A stretch of DNA of 64,000 nucleotides from Colwellia sp. MB02u-6 (lineage in GTDB: Bacteria; Pseudomonadota; Gammaproteobacteria; Enterobacterales; Alteromonadaceae). Where the stretch lies: assembly GCF_014077095.1 (NCBI RefSeq), contig NZ_JACGVG010000031.1, positions 47,431 to 111,430 on the forward strand. The letters are read 5' to 3'. Below are positions 1 through 8,319 of the stretch, one piece after another (positions within the stretch are counted from its first letter, which is position 1; each line of letters begins with the position of its first letter). The translations under genes and the position numbers were made by a program. The notes beneath the pieces were generated by a model, which was not told the DNA's origin, did not search any database, and saw only the letters and a list, made by a program, of their open reading frames with translations.

Positions 1-2
1 CA

Positions 3-725
3 ACAATGAGTGCACTTAATCCAGCCGTTACTATTACCAATTCTCGTCCTAATAATAATCAAGCTTCGGGTGGTAATGCAGACTTAAAACCATACCTATC
101 AACTAACTGGGATTTTTCTTACGAGTATTATTATGCAGATACAAGTAACTTTGTTCTAGCAGTATTTAGTAAAGAAGTTGATAGCTTCATCACGAGCACA
201 GTCGCTAAAGAAGTGTTTAATTTAGAAAGTGGTAGCTATGATTTTGATGTGCGTCGTCCAAGAAATGGTGACGTAGTCGAAGTTAATGGTTTGGAAATAG
301 CATGGACTCATACTTGGGAGTCAGGTTTTGGTATTCAGGCGAACGCTACTTTTGTTGACAGTGATGCAACAATTGATGATAGTGCTTCAGAGTCGTTTGC
401 TTTGGAAGGTTTAGGTGACTCACAAAATATTATTGCGTTTTATGAGAAAGGCCCTTTTCAAACACGCATCGCCTATAATAAACGTGATGAATTTCTGCAA
501 AATTTAGTTAGCCCTTTTGGTGGTTCAGAACCACTTTATACAGAGTCTTATGCTCAGTGGGATATCAGTGCTAGCTACGACATTAATGAAACGATCACCC
601 TCTTTGGCGAAGGTATTAATATTACTAATGAAGAGACACGACGTCATGGACGCCATCAAAATCAATTTGTTCGTTTAGAAAGTACAGGCGCACGTTGGGC
701 TGTAGGTGTTCGTGCCAGCTTTTAG
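3..725 (+). CDS. TonB-dependent receptor, C-terminal part (partial)
   Basis: Outer-membrane TonB-dependent receptor, cut by the left window edge; only about the last 240 residues are present. The reading frame is open from base 3, so the ATG at 6 is internal. The sequence shows alternating amphipathic beta strands, the motif LFGEGINITNEE near the end (typical of the last barrel strands) and a terminal phenylalanine (GVRASF), the outer-membrane insertion signature. These receptors import large ligands such as oligosaccharides or siderophores with TonB energy. A strong terminator follows at 754-775. The neighbouring halogenase-like and SapC genes and the galactoside locus suggest a carbohydrate substrate, but the plug domain is outside the window and the ligand cannot be read from this part. 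Confidence 0.85.
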   Translation, partial: TMSALNPAVTITNSRPNNNQASGGNADLKPYLSTNWDFSYEYYYADTSNFVLAVFSKEVDSFITSTVAKEVFNLESGSYDFDVRRPRNGDVVEVNGLEIAWTHTWESGFGIQANATFVDSDATIDDSASESFALEGLGDSQNIIAFYEKGPFQTRIAYNKRDEFLQNLVSPFGGSEPLYTESYAQWDISASYDINETITLFGEGINITNEETRRHGRHQNQFVRLESTGARWAVGVRASF

Positions 726-753
726 ATTAAGTTGATAGATACACGTTTTATTG

Positions 754-775
754 GGGGTCTATGACCCCTTTTTTT
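754..775 (+). terminator. Rho-independent terminator after the TonB receptor
   Basis: Perfect 6-bp stem GGGGTC/GACCCC (754-759 with 763-768), a 3-nt loop and a run of seven T (769-775). It lies 29 bases after the receptor stop and ends its transcript before the halogenase gene. Confidence 0.85.
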
Positions 776-825
776 ATATTATATTTTGATAATATAAAAA
801 GATAAATACTTATTAAGGCGGTTAT

Positions 826-2361
826 ATGACAGACCCAATAAAAAAAATTATTATTGTGGGAGGAGGCGCTGCAGGTTGGTTATCAGCGGCACTTCTCGCA
901 AAACAGTTTGAAAGTAAAACTTCTTCAATATCTATTACTTTAATAGAATCAAGTGATATACCAACGGTAGGAGTGGGTGAAGGAACTTGGCCAACTATGC
1001 GTAATACGTTACGGAAAATCGGACTGGATGAAAATGTTTTTTTACGTGAATGTAATGCAAGTTTTAAACAAGGAAATCAGTTCATAGGTTGGTGTAATGG
1101 GCAGGAAGACGATAAGTTTTACCATCCATTCTCAGCGCCGCAAGCACATGGTAAATTTGATTTAAGTCCTTACTGGCTGCAAGCAAGTAAACAAAACTTT
1201 GCTAGCAGTGTCTGTTTTCAACCCCTGTTATGTGACCTAAATCTCGCCCCAAAAAGTATGACGGATAAACAATTTCAAGGTCAGGCAAATTATGGCTATC
1301 ACCTTGATGCTGGAAAATTTGGCCAGTTAATTAAAGAACATACGGTAGATAATTTAGGGGTAACTCATGTTATTGGTACTGTCGAACAAGTCAAATTAGA
1401 TGAGCATGGCAACATCAAGCAAATCGAATTAAATGACAGTAAAAATGTCTCGGGTGATTTTTTCATCGATTGCACAGGATTTTCTAGCTTATTATTGGGG
1501 CAGGCACTTAATGTACCCTTTATACAAAAATCAGATGTTTTATTAGCTGATAGAGCGTTAGCAGTTCAAATACCTTACGATGATGAAGAATCTCCAGTAG
1601 CCTCTCATACTAAGTCTATCGCTCAAGATAGTGGTTGGATATGGGATATAGGATTAAGTAACCGACGTGGCGTTGGTTATGTTTATGCAAGTGAATACAC
1701 AACAAAAGCACAAGCAAAGCAAACGTTAGCAGATTATATTGGTGTTGAAAGCGATCAACTTAATGTGAAAGAAATTGAGTTTACTGCAGGACATCGCGAA
1801 AAGTTTTGGCATAAAAACTGTGTCGCTATTGGACTTTCTGCTGGATTTTTAGAGCCTTTAGAAGCAGCAGCATTAATGTTAATTGAAATTTCTGCTGAAC
1901 AAATTGCCCAACAATTACCAGGCTGTAAAAGTTTATTGCCCATCGTTGCCGAGCGTTTTAACCATGATATGGTCATGCGATGGCAGAAAATCATCGAATT
2001 TTTGAAGTTACATTACGTACTGAGTAAACGTGAAGAGCCTTTTTGGAAGGCGATGAGAGCTGAATCTTCAATGCCTACCCATTTATCTCAACAGTTAAAA
2101 TTATGGAAATATCAGCCCCCTAATGAGTACGACTTTTCGAGTGCCGTTGAAACCTTTCCAGCAGCGAGTTATCTTTATGTACTTTATGGAATGGATTTTC
2201 AAACAGATCTATCTCAACGTGAACATTTAGTGTCTGAACAACAAATAGCAGATAAATTATTCTATTTAAATAAACAAGCTACGGTTCAAGTAAGTCAACG
2301 TTTACCTGACCACAGAGCCTTATTAACTAAAATTAAATATCATGACTTTCAAAAAGTTTAA
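826..2361 (+). CDS. Flavin-dependent tryptophan halogenase family protein
   Basis: A 511-residue member of the FADH2-dependent tryptophan halogenase family, cytoplasmic. Visible: N-terminal FAD-binding GGGAAGW (residues 12-18); GVGEGTWPT (48-56); RECNASFKQ, whose K81 aligns with the catalytic lysine of RebH/PrnA; and W271-I-W273-D-I275-G276, the WxWxIP fingerprint with glycine in place of the final proline. This fingerprint normally blocks monooxygenase chemistry, so an altered version makes classical tryptophan chlorination uncertain. The gene sits 100 bases after a TonB receptor and 18 bases before a SapC-family gene. This trio recurs in marine Alteromonadales and Caulobacterales, usually in polysaccharide or peptide uptake loci. 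The real substrate is unknown; the family assignment is firm, the reaction is not. Confidence 0.85.
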   Translation: MTDPIKKIIIVGGGAAGWLSAALLAKQFESKTSSISITLIESSDIPTVGVGEGTWPTMRNTLRKIGLDENVFLRECNASFKQGNQFIGWCNGQEDDKFYHPFSAPQAHGKFDLSPYWLQASKQNFASSVCFQPLLCDLNLAPKSMTDKQFQGQANYGYHLDAGKFGQLIKEHTVDNLGVTHVIGTVEQVKLDEHGNIKQIELNDSKNVSGDFFIDCTGFSSLLLGQALNVPFIQKSDVLLADRALAVQIPYDDEESPVASHTKSIAQDSGWIWDIGLSNRRGVGYVYASEYTTKAQAKQTLADYIGVESDQLNVKEIEFTAGHREKFWHKNCVAIGLSAGFLEPLEAAALMLIEISAEQIAQQLPGCKSLLPIVAERFNHDMVMRWQKIIEFLKLHYVLSKREEPFWKAMRAESSMPTHLSQQLKLWKYQPPNEYDFSSAVETFPAASYLYVLYGMDFQTDLSQREHLVSEQQIADKLFYLNKQATVQVSQRLPDHRALLTKIKYHDFQKV

Positions 2362-2379
2362 TTAAAATATAGAGTTTAT

Positions 2380-3123
2380 ATGACAACATTTACACCACTT
2401 AAACAGGCTTTGAAGAAAACTCTTACCATCAGTAAAGGGGTTGATTGGCATGACATCAGTTTACAAAATCAAGCACTAATAAGTGCTGATGAGTTTGTTC
2501 CTTCTTCGTCAAGTTACCCACTTTTTTTTACAAAAAGTAGCCATAACGGTAACTTCTCTTCAATAGCCTTACTCGGCTTGCAGCAAGACAATATATTCTT
2601 TAATGGGCAATTATCGAATGATGTAGCTTATCTACCAAAAAGCTTATCTCTGTTACCTTTTGGACTCGGTTCAGACCCTGACAGTGAACAGCAAATGACC
2701 TCATGTATTAATTTACACAGTCAGCTCATTAGTCTTGATGGAAAAGCGTCCTTGTTGAATGATGACGGATCAAACAAAGAAAGACTAACTCATGTAAATC
2801 AAGCGTTATCTGCTGTTTTTGACGCTCATGTCAGTACCGAACATTTTATTGCTGAGTTATTAAAACACAATCTATTGATGGAGTTAGAGCTTCATATTAA
2901 TTGTGATAATGGTGAAAATAAAGTTATAAAAGGACTTTATAGTATTAACGAAGAAAAACTGTCTCAGTTAACGGCAGAACAAAAGTTGTTATTTATAGAA
3001 CGTGGGTACTATCCCCCAATTATGGCTATGCATGCTTCTTTAATACAAATAAATAGAATGATCAAGCTATACAGTCAGAAGAAGATTATGGATATTAATT
3101 CAATCAATATGAAGGTCGTTTAG
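2380..3123 (+). CDS. SapC family protein
   Basis: A 247-residue soluble protein of the SapC family (named after a Campylobacter S-layer-related protein; biochemical role unknown). The diagnostic C-terminal block is present: GLYSINEEKLSQL near residues 187-199, then the glutamate/aromatic-rich ERGYYPPIMAMHASL. EFVPSSSSYPLFF near residues 38-50 matches the family N-terminus. No signal peptide or membrane segment. It starts 18 bases after the halogenase-like gene and is probably co-transcribed with it. SapC proteins are often encoded beside TonB receptors and halogenase-like proteins, so it is probably an accessory of that uptake module. That is context only. Confidence 0.75.
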   Translation: MTTFTPLKQALKKTLTISKGVDWHDISLQNQALISADEFVPSSSSYPLFFTKSSHNGNFSSIALLGLQQDNIFFNGQLSNDVAYLPKSLSLLPFGLGSDPDSEQQMTSCINLHSQLISLDGKASLLNDDGSNKERLTHVNQALSAVFDAHVSTEHFIAELLKHNLLMELELHINCDNGENKVIKGLYSINEEKLSQLTAEQKLLFIERGYYPPIMAMHASLIQINRMIKLYSQKKIMDINSINMKVV

Positions 3124-3313
3124 CACGCTATAACCGTATTAATATGTCAATTAAATATAAAAGGCTATTAATAAAAAGATTAGTCACTTATTGGCTTTTG
3201 AATGTTTACAGATTGTTAGGTGTTCAAAAGTTAATATCAAAAAATCACATGTGTTCGCTATTAAATAGTGCCTACCCTATACTCAATTTGTTCCTTATTT
3301 TTAGGATTACTAA

Positions 3314-4519
3314 ATGCGTTACCTACTCTACGTTTTTGTTATTATTAATCTTTTAAATTCTTCTCAATTAAAAGCTGAAGACGTGCTTACTATTGGTATT
3401 GCCGGAACAAACGGTGTTGCACGTGAAATGGTCTATTTATTAGCTGCGACATTTGAAAAAAATCCTAATGTTAAAATTAATTTTATTGTAAGAGAAGGTG
3501 AGTCCTATAAAAAAGATTTGAAAAAAATGTTATAGAAAGATACTGGGTATGATTTGGTATTTTGGATGGCAGGAGAGAGATTTCATAAATATATACGCCT
3601 TGATCTTGTTACGCCTATAACGGATATTTGGCAAACGCATCAATTAAGTCATAAATTTTCAGACAACCTCAATAATGACATTCCGTATAATCAGCAAATT
3701 TATGCCATTCCTTTTTCTCGCTATCAATGGGGAATGCTTTACAACAAAATGCTCTTTGAACGATTATCACTTCTCCCACCAAAAAATTGGCAGCAATTTA
3801 TAGATTTACTGACAGTATTGAAAAGTGAAAAAATCATTCCTATTTATGTCGCTTCAAAATACAGTTGGGAAATTAGTGCCTGGTTTGAATTTTTAAATTT
3901 ACGATTAAATGGATATGACTTTCATCAGTGATTTATTAAAGGAAAATCGCCTGTTGATTCAACGAAAATTCGATTGGTTTTTAAATATTGGCAAGCGTTG
4001 ATAGAGTCAGGTTCTTTTCTTGTTCAAAAGCAATCTAGTTTAAGAGATGGCCTACCATATCTTTACAGAGAGCTTGGTGGTTTAATGTTAGCGGGAAGTT
4101 ATGTTACTGCTTTTATACCACCCAAAAATTTGGATGAAATTGGTTTTTTTTCATTTCCTTAAATCAACCCGCAGGTAGAGAATGTCGAGATTTCCCCTGT
4201 GGATATTGCTTTTATAGCAAAGCGGTCGAAGAATAAGGTGCTCGCTAAAAAGTTGCTTATTTTTTTATCATCAAAGTCTGCTCAAGAAAAATTTAATAGA
4301 GGCAGTCATTTTCTACCCGCGAATAAATTCTCTGATATACCTAAGAATGATATTTTTCAATCGGTACAACAATCTTTGAATAATTTACGTCAACAAACCT
4401 TGTTTTTTAACAGAGAAGCAGAAGAAAAATTTGTACAACAAAATATGTCTATTTGGCGTGATTTTATTTATAACTCAGATATAAATAAAACTATTAAAAA
4501 ATGGAAGAGGCTCGATTAA
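3314..4519 (+). pseudogene. Extracellular solute-binding protein, broken by three nonsense codons
   Basis: One continuous frame of about 402 codons reads as a family 1 (sugar-type) periplasmic solute-binding protein but is interrupted by TAG at 3533, TGA at 3929 and TAA at 4160. There is no frameshift: all four segments share the same phase. Segment 1 keeps a signal peptide (MRYLLYVFVIINLL...SSQLKA, then EDVLTIGIAG). Later parts show YDLVFWMAGERF, YAIPFSRYQWGMLYNK and the C-terminal LLIFLSSKSAQEKF typical of the fold. The length fits an intact family member. A ribosome site (AGGA near 3303) remains. No ABC permease or ATPase lies nearby, so it was an orphan binding protein, perhaps for a sensor. 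It follows the SapC gene on the same strand after 190 bases. Confidence 0.8.
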
Positions 4520-4561
4520 GTTTATTATCACGGTCTCGTTATGAAAATTTTAATAACTATT

Positions 4562-4601
4562 AAAAAATAGAGTCACTCGCACTTTATTGAATGACTCTAT
4601 T
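4562..4601 (-). terminator. Terminator of the symporter/GH42 operon
   Basis: Perfect 10-bp stem AATAGAGTCA/TGACTCTATT (4566-4575 with 4592-4601) with a 16-nt loop. The A run at 4562-4567 becomes a U tract in the minus-strand transcript. It lies 16 bases past the symporter stop. Confidence 0.75.
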
Positions 4602-4616
4602 CTTAAAGATTTTCGC

Positions 4617-6080
4617 TTAAGTTAATGCTGTTTCTTCTTCGCTTTTTGAGAAAGAAAAACTCGCTTTATTTTTAAATACAAAGCGATTTACCATTAAGGC
4701 AAATGATACACATGAAATTAATGTGACAAACATTAAGTGTATGTAATGTAATCCGAAGGGCGCATGAAATGGTGAAAATTCAAATGATAATGAACCGTAA
4801 AGTAATACGCCAAAAAATACTGCCGCAATACCAGCGTTTGCATGTACTCCCTTAAATAATAAACCAACAATAAATATTGAGAGTATAGGCATACTAAATA
4901 ACCCCCATAATTGCTGAAGTAAATTTATAATACTTTCAGCTTGTTGATAAACGGGGACAAGTGCTAACGAAACAATGGTTAGGCCAACGGTTATCCATGC
5001 ACTTAACTTTGGTACGTTTATATCTTTATTAATATAAGGTTCATGGAAGTCACAAACATACAAAGCGGTTGCAGAGTTTAAATTACTATTATAGGTTGAG
5101 AGCACGGCAGCAGCCATTGCAGCGGCAAAAATTCCAGAGAGCCATCCGGGTAATAAATCCCCAACAATCTGACCATAAGCAGTGTCACCGATATCTCCGT
5201 AAAGTTTAAAAGAGATTATTCCTGGAATAACGATTATGGCAGGGACAATAATAATTCTAATAATTACCGCAGCAAAGACACCTTTTTGGGCTTCCTTAAG
5301 GTTAGGGGCTGCCATTGCTCTTTGGGTGATAACTTGGTTTGTTCCCCAATAGAACATTTGAATAAAAATCATACCTGTTAGTAATGTATGCCAAGGTATT
5401 GGAGAATCATTGTCACCAATAAGGGTTAGTCTTTCCTCTGGAATGCCTGAAAAATCATAATCAATGGCATTCAACGCCAGAAATAAAACGACAATAGCCA
5501 TACCGAGAAGCAATACACCAGAATAGGTATCTGATACCGCAACAGCTCTAAGCCCACCAAATATGGCGTACATTGCGCCTAACGTAGCGAAAGCAGTAGC
5601 AATGTACATTAAAGGAATGTCGACTTTGAACATTGTCTGCATAAATAATGAACCAGAATAAATTACTGCAGGACAAAATATTAATGCACTACTGAGAAAA
5701 AACATCCCACCGATAACAGCACGAATATGTTTGTTATTATAGCGTTTCTCTAATAGCTCCGTGGTTGTGGTGCAGTTGTATTTATAATAGACAGGCAAAA
5801 AAACCTTTGCGAGAAGTATCAAACCAACAACAGCGGCAAACTCCCACCATGCTAACAAGGCCATTTGTGTGCCGTTTGATCCTACTAATTGATCAGTACT
5901 TAGGTTTGTGAGTGTTATTGAACCGGCTACAAAGTACCATGCTAACCCACCACCCGCTAAAAAGTACTCTTTATTTTGTTGGTCTTTTCCCTTTCCTCTA
6001 CCGTGTCCTCTGCACTTTAAATAAGTTAAAAATGCAATTAACATAGTGATGAATAAAAATACGCCTATTTGAATATTCAC
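4617..6080 (-). CDS. Sodium/solute (sugar) symporter, SSS family
   Basis: A 487-residue inner-membrane transporter of the sodium:solute symporter family (SGLT type), with about 12-14 hydrophobic segments. The N-terminus carries KEYFLAGGGLAWYFVAGS and the following NLSTDQLVGSNG, equivalent to the vSGLT region that helps form the substrate and Na+ sites; WGTNQVITQRAMAA is another SGLT-family signature. It probably brings galactose or short galactosides into the cytoplasm. The start is GTG (6080) with a good AGGGG ribosome site six bases upstream; no ATG fits. It is 34 bases downstream of the GH42 gene, so the two form an operon ended by a strong hairpin terminator. Substrate is inferred from context. 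Confidence 0.9.
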   Translation of the reverse strand: MNIQIGVFLFITMLIAFLTYLKCRGHGRGKGKDQQNKEYFLAGGGLAWYFVAGSITLTNLSTDQLVGSNGTQMALLAWWEFAAVVGLILLAKVFLPVYYKYNCTTTTELLEKRYNNKHIRAVIGGMFFLSSALIFCPAVIYSGSLFMQTMFKVDIPLMYIATAFATLGAMYAIFGGLRAVAVSDTYSGVLLLGMAIVVLFLALNAIDYDFSGIPEERLTLIGDNDSPIPWHTLLTGMIFIQMFYWGTNQVITQRAMAAPNLKEAQKGVFAAVIIRIIIVPAIIVIPGIISFKLYGDIGDTAYGQIVGDLLPGWLSGIFAAAMAAAVLSTYNSNLNSATALYVCDFHEPYINKDINVPKLSAWITVGLTIVSLALVPVYQQAESIINLLQQLWGLFSMPILSIFIVGLLFKGVHANAGIAAVFFGVLLYGSLSFEFSPFHAPFGLHYIHLMFVTLISCVSFALMVNRFVFKNKASFSFSKSEEETALT

Positions 6081-6114
6081 TGATTCCCCTTACTAATCTT
6101 TGTTAGTTATTTAG

Positions 6115-8079
6115 TTATTTACTTACTTTGATAATAGCAACATCATAAGGAGCCATAGAAGCTTGCCCTAACAGGTATGTGCCCATATTTTTTGCTGGGA
6201 ATGTTTGTGCTATTCCTGCGTAGTTAAAGATATAAGCGAGATCACCACGATGAACAATCCGCATATCTTTAGGTAACCTTACTGTGGCGATATCGAGCTC
6301 TGTTGCTAAGTGCTCAAATTGTTCAATTAGAAAGTCATCACAAGTTAAGGTGGCGATATAGCTTGTATTATCATGACGAACCACCGCGGGTGATTGATCG
6401 TGATATCTAGCGTCAACGATAACGTCTTTGGTTATTTCTAACTCTTCACGCCAACATCTGCTTTCAAACGTTTTATCTTTATAATTCAATTGTTCACTAC
6501 AATCTGGACGAATGGTTTCAGTTGACAATACTTTGATGGGCAACAAGGCTTGAAGTTTACCCGGAGGTAAGTTCGGTGCTAATGAAAGCTCGTCGGTTTT
6601 CCCCCCTGAACGTGGGCCAAAAACAAAATGAGCATTCGAGTTTTTACATTTTTCTATGAAAGCATCGTCGACAATCGGTAAGCATGGAGCAAGAATTAAA
6701 TCGTATTGGCTAAAATCACCTTTAATCGAAATAAAATCTACTGCTAGACCTAATTGGCGCAATGCTGAATAGTAGGAGAACTCTATTTGTTGGTGGTTGT
6801 AACTGTCGCCTTGGCGTTCAATTTCACTCACCCATTGGTTAGTCGTACCTGATAATATAGCAACTCTTGCTTCTACAGGTGCATCGATAGAGAAGTCTAC
6901 GGTTTTTAACTCTTCGCGCATTTGTTCGATTTCTGCCCATGCGGCTGATTTTGAATTATCATTTCTTTTAACGCCCGCATGCATTTGCTCTTGAGCAAAC
7001 GGTGCTTGGCGCCAACGAAAATAACAAACACAATCTGCTCCGTGTGCAAAAGCTTGCCAAGACCACAAACGTACCATGCCTTTTTCTGGACGAGGATTGT
7101 GATGTGCCCAATTTACAGGGCCAGGCTGTTGTTCCATGATCCAAAAGTTCTTTTTACTGATACCGCGACTTTGATCAAAGTCATAACTGGCAAAGTCAGG
7201 GTGGCCAGTACGCATATAAGGTTTGAATTCTTTAGCGGGTTTATCTTTAAAGAACATGTCAGATCGACCCAGTGGATAATTATCATAACTGACAAAGTCT
7301 AAATTTTCAGCGAGGGCATAATTGTCAGTTTGGGTGTCCACCATAGGAATAAAGTTATGGGTGACAAACCTATTCGGTGCATATTGGCGAATTATCGCTA
7401 TCATTTTGTTATGAAACTGGATCACCTGATCTGAGCTAAAACGTCGATAAGCTAATTGGTGAGCAGGGTGAGTCTCTGTAACCGCTAATATAGGGAGTTC
7501 AATTTGATCGAAGCTTTGATATTCCATTGACCAAAAAACGGTGCCCCAATCGGTATTAAGTTTATCAATTGTTTTATAACGTGTTTGACACCAAGCATGA
7601 AATGCTTTTTTTGCTGCAGGTGAACCACTGTGAGTGGTATCATGACATGCAATTTCATTATCAGTTTGCCAACCGCATATTGCTGGATGTTCACCATAAC
7701 GCTTTGCTAAAACTTCAGAAATGCGCATTGCTTCACGAAAATAATTTTTGCTAGAAAAATCATAATGTCGACGTGAGCCAAAACCACGCTTTGTTCCTGT
7801 ATTAATATCGATGGGTAAAATATCAGGATATTTATCAATCAACCACTTTGGTGGGGTCGCTGTCGGCGTACACATAATGACTTCTAAACCAGCATTAGCT
7901 AAAGTCTCTATTGCACGGTCTAACCAGTCGAAAGTATAAACACCTTCACTGAACTCTATTCTTGACCAAGCAAATTCGCCAATACGAACATAACGTAAGC
8001 CAAGCTCGCGCATTTCTTTAGCATCTTGTGCCCACATTTTTTCTGGCCAATGCTCTGGATAATAACAAACACCTAACAT
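6115..8079 (-). CDS. Beta-galactosidase, glycoside hydrolase family 42
   Basis: A 654-residue cytoplasmic GH42 enzyme that hydrolyses terminal beta-galactosides with retention of configuration. The TIM-barrel domain begins at once ([10 protein letters not shown]). Acid/base E142 lies in GWQTDNE, nucleophile E316 in [13 protein letters not shown]. The trimerisation (glutamine-amidotransferase-like) domain follows around residues 390-590, then a small beta domain. Length is usual for the family. No signal peptide, so substrates must be imported first, fitting the co-transcribed SSS symporter 34 bases downstream. The promoter region is shared with the divergent alpha-galactosidase and holds a copy of the putative GntR-regulator motif at 8132-8143. 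GH42 enzymes usually act on galacto-oligosaccharides rather than lactose. Confidence 0.95.
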   Translation of the reverse strand: MLGVCYYPEHWPEKMWAQDAKEMRELGLRYVRIGEFAWSRIEFSEGVYTFDWLDRAIETLANAGLEVIMCTPTATPPKWLIDKYPDILPIDINTGTKRGFGSRRHYDFSSKNYFREAMRISEVLAKRYGEHPAICGWQTDNEIACHDTTHSGSPAAKKAFHAWCQTRYKTIDKLNTDWGTVFWSMEYQSFDQIELPILAVTETHPAHQLAYRRFSSDQVIQFHNKMIAIIRQYAPNRFVTHNFIPMVDTQTDNYALAENLDFVSYDNYPLGRSDMFFKDKPAKEFKPYMRTGHPDFASYDFDQSRGISKKNFWIMEQQPGPVNWAHHNPRPEKGMVRLWSWQAFAHGADCVCYFRWRQAPFAQEQMHAGVKRNDNSKSAAWAEIEQMREELKTVDFSIDAPVEARVAILSGTTNQWVSEIERQGDSYNHQQIEFSYYSALRQLGLAVDFISIKGDFSQYDLILAPCLPIVDDAFIEKCKNSNAHFVFGPRSGGKTDELSLAPNLPPGKLQALLPIKVLSTETIRPDCSEQLNYKDKTFESRCWREELEITKDVIVDARYHDQSPAVVRHDNTSYIATLTCDDFLIEQFEHLATELDIATVRLPKDMRIVHRGDLAYIFNYAGIAQTFPAKNMGTYLLGQASMAPYDVAIIKVSK

Positions 8080-8131
8080 TTAATTTTTACCAATTTATTA
8101 TTTGAAAGTATATTATGCATATTAACCTTAT

Positions 8132-8145
8132 TTATATGATATATT
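8132..8145. promoter_or_regulatory. Putative DgoR-like operator in the divergent galactosidase promoter
   Basis: TTATATGATATATT contains the 9-base core ATATGATAT (8134-8142) that is also found in both arms of the inverted repeat before the GntR/FCD regulator gene (15859-15894) and, in a shorter form, before the aldose epimerase. It lies about 55 bases upstream of the GH42 start. The regulator-site link is inferred from recurrence only. Confidence 0.4.
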
Positions 8146-8250
8146 CCAGTGAAATTATTAATGTGTTATCTTAAGGCATTCGTTTGGCAGTTCTTGATGC
8201 TTTAGATCAAATAATGCAATTCAGTAAATATATTAATCATAATTACATTC

Positions 8251-8308
8251 AATAAACTATAAATAAACTATAAATAAATTTGAATTTGAATTTAAATTTG
8301 AATTTGAA
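8251..8308 (+). repeat. Short tandem repeats before the alpha-galactosidase
   Basis: Two perfect 11-base units AATAAACTATA (8251-8261, 8262-8272) and a degenerate third are followed by about five ATTTGA hexamers, one changed to ATTTAA. The tract ends about 11 bases before the start codon, so it lies in the promoter or leader. It is AT-rich, roughly helix-phased and prone to slippage. Confidence 0.7.
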
Positions 8309-8319
8309 GGACGTTTACA

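Noticed and set aside
3144..3356. 70-codon open frame overlapping the start of the solute-binding pseudogene
   Set aside because: Low-complexity hydrophobic translation, no ribosome site; the overlapping frame with signal peptide and family similarity is clearly the real (former) gene.
6979..7302. 107-codon plus-strand frame inside the GH42 gene
   Set aside because: Lies wholly antisense to a strongly supported enzyme gene; translation has no family character.
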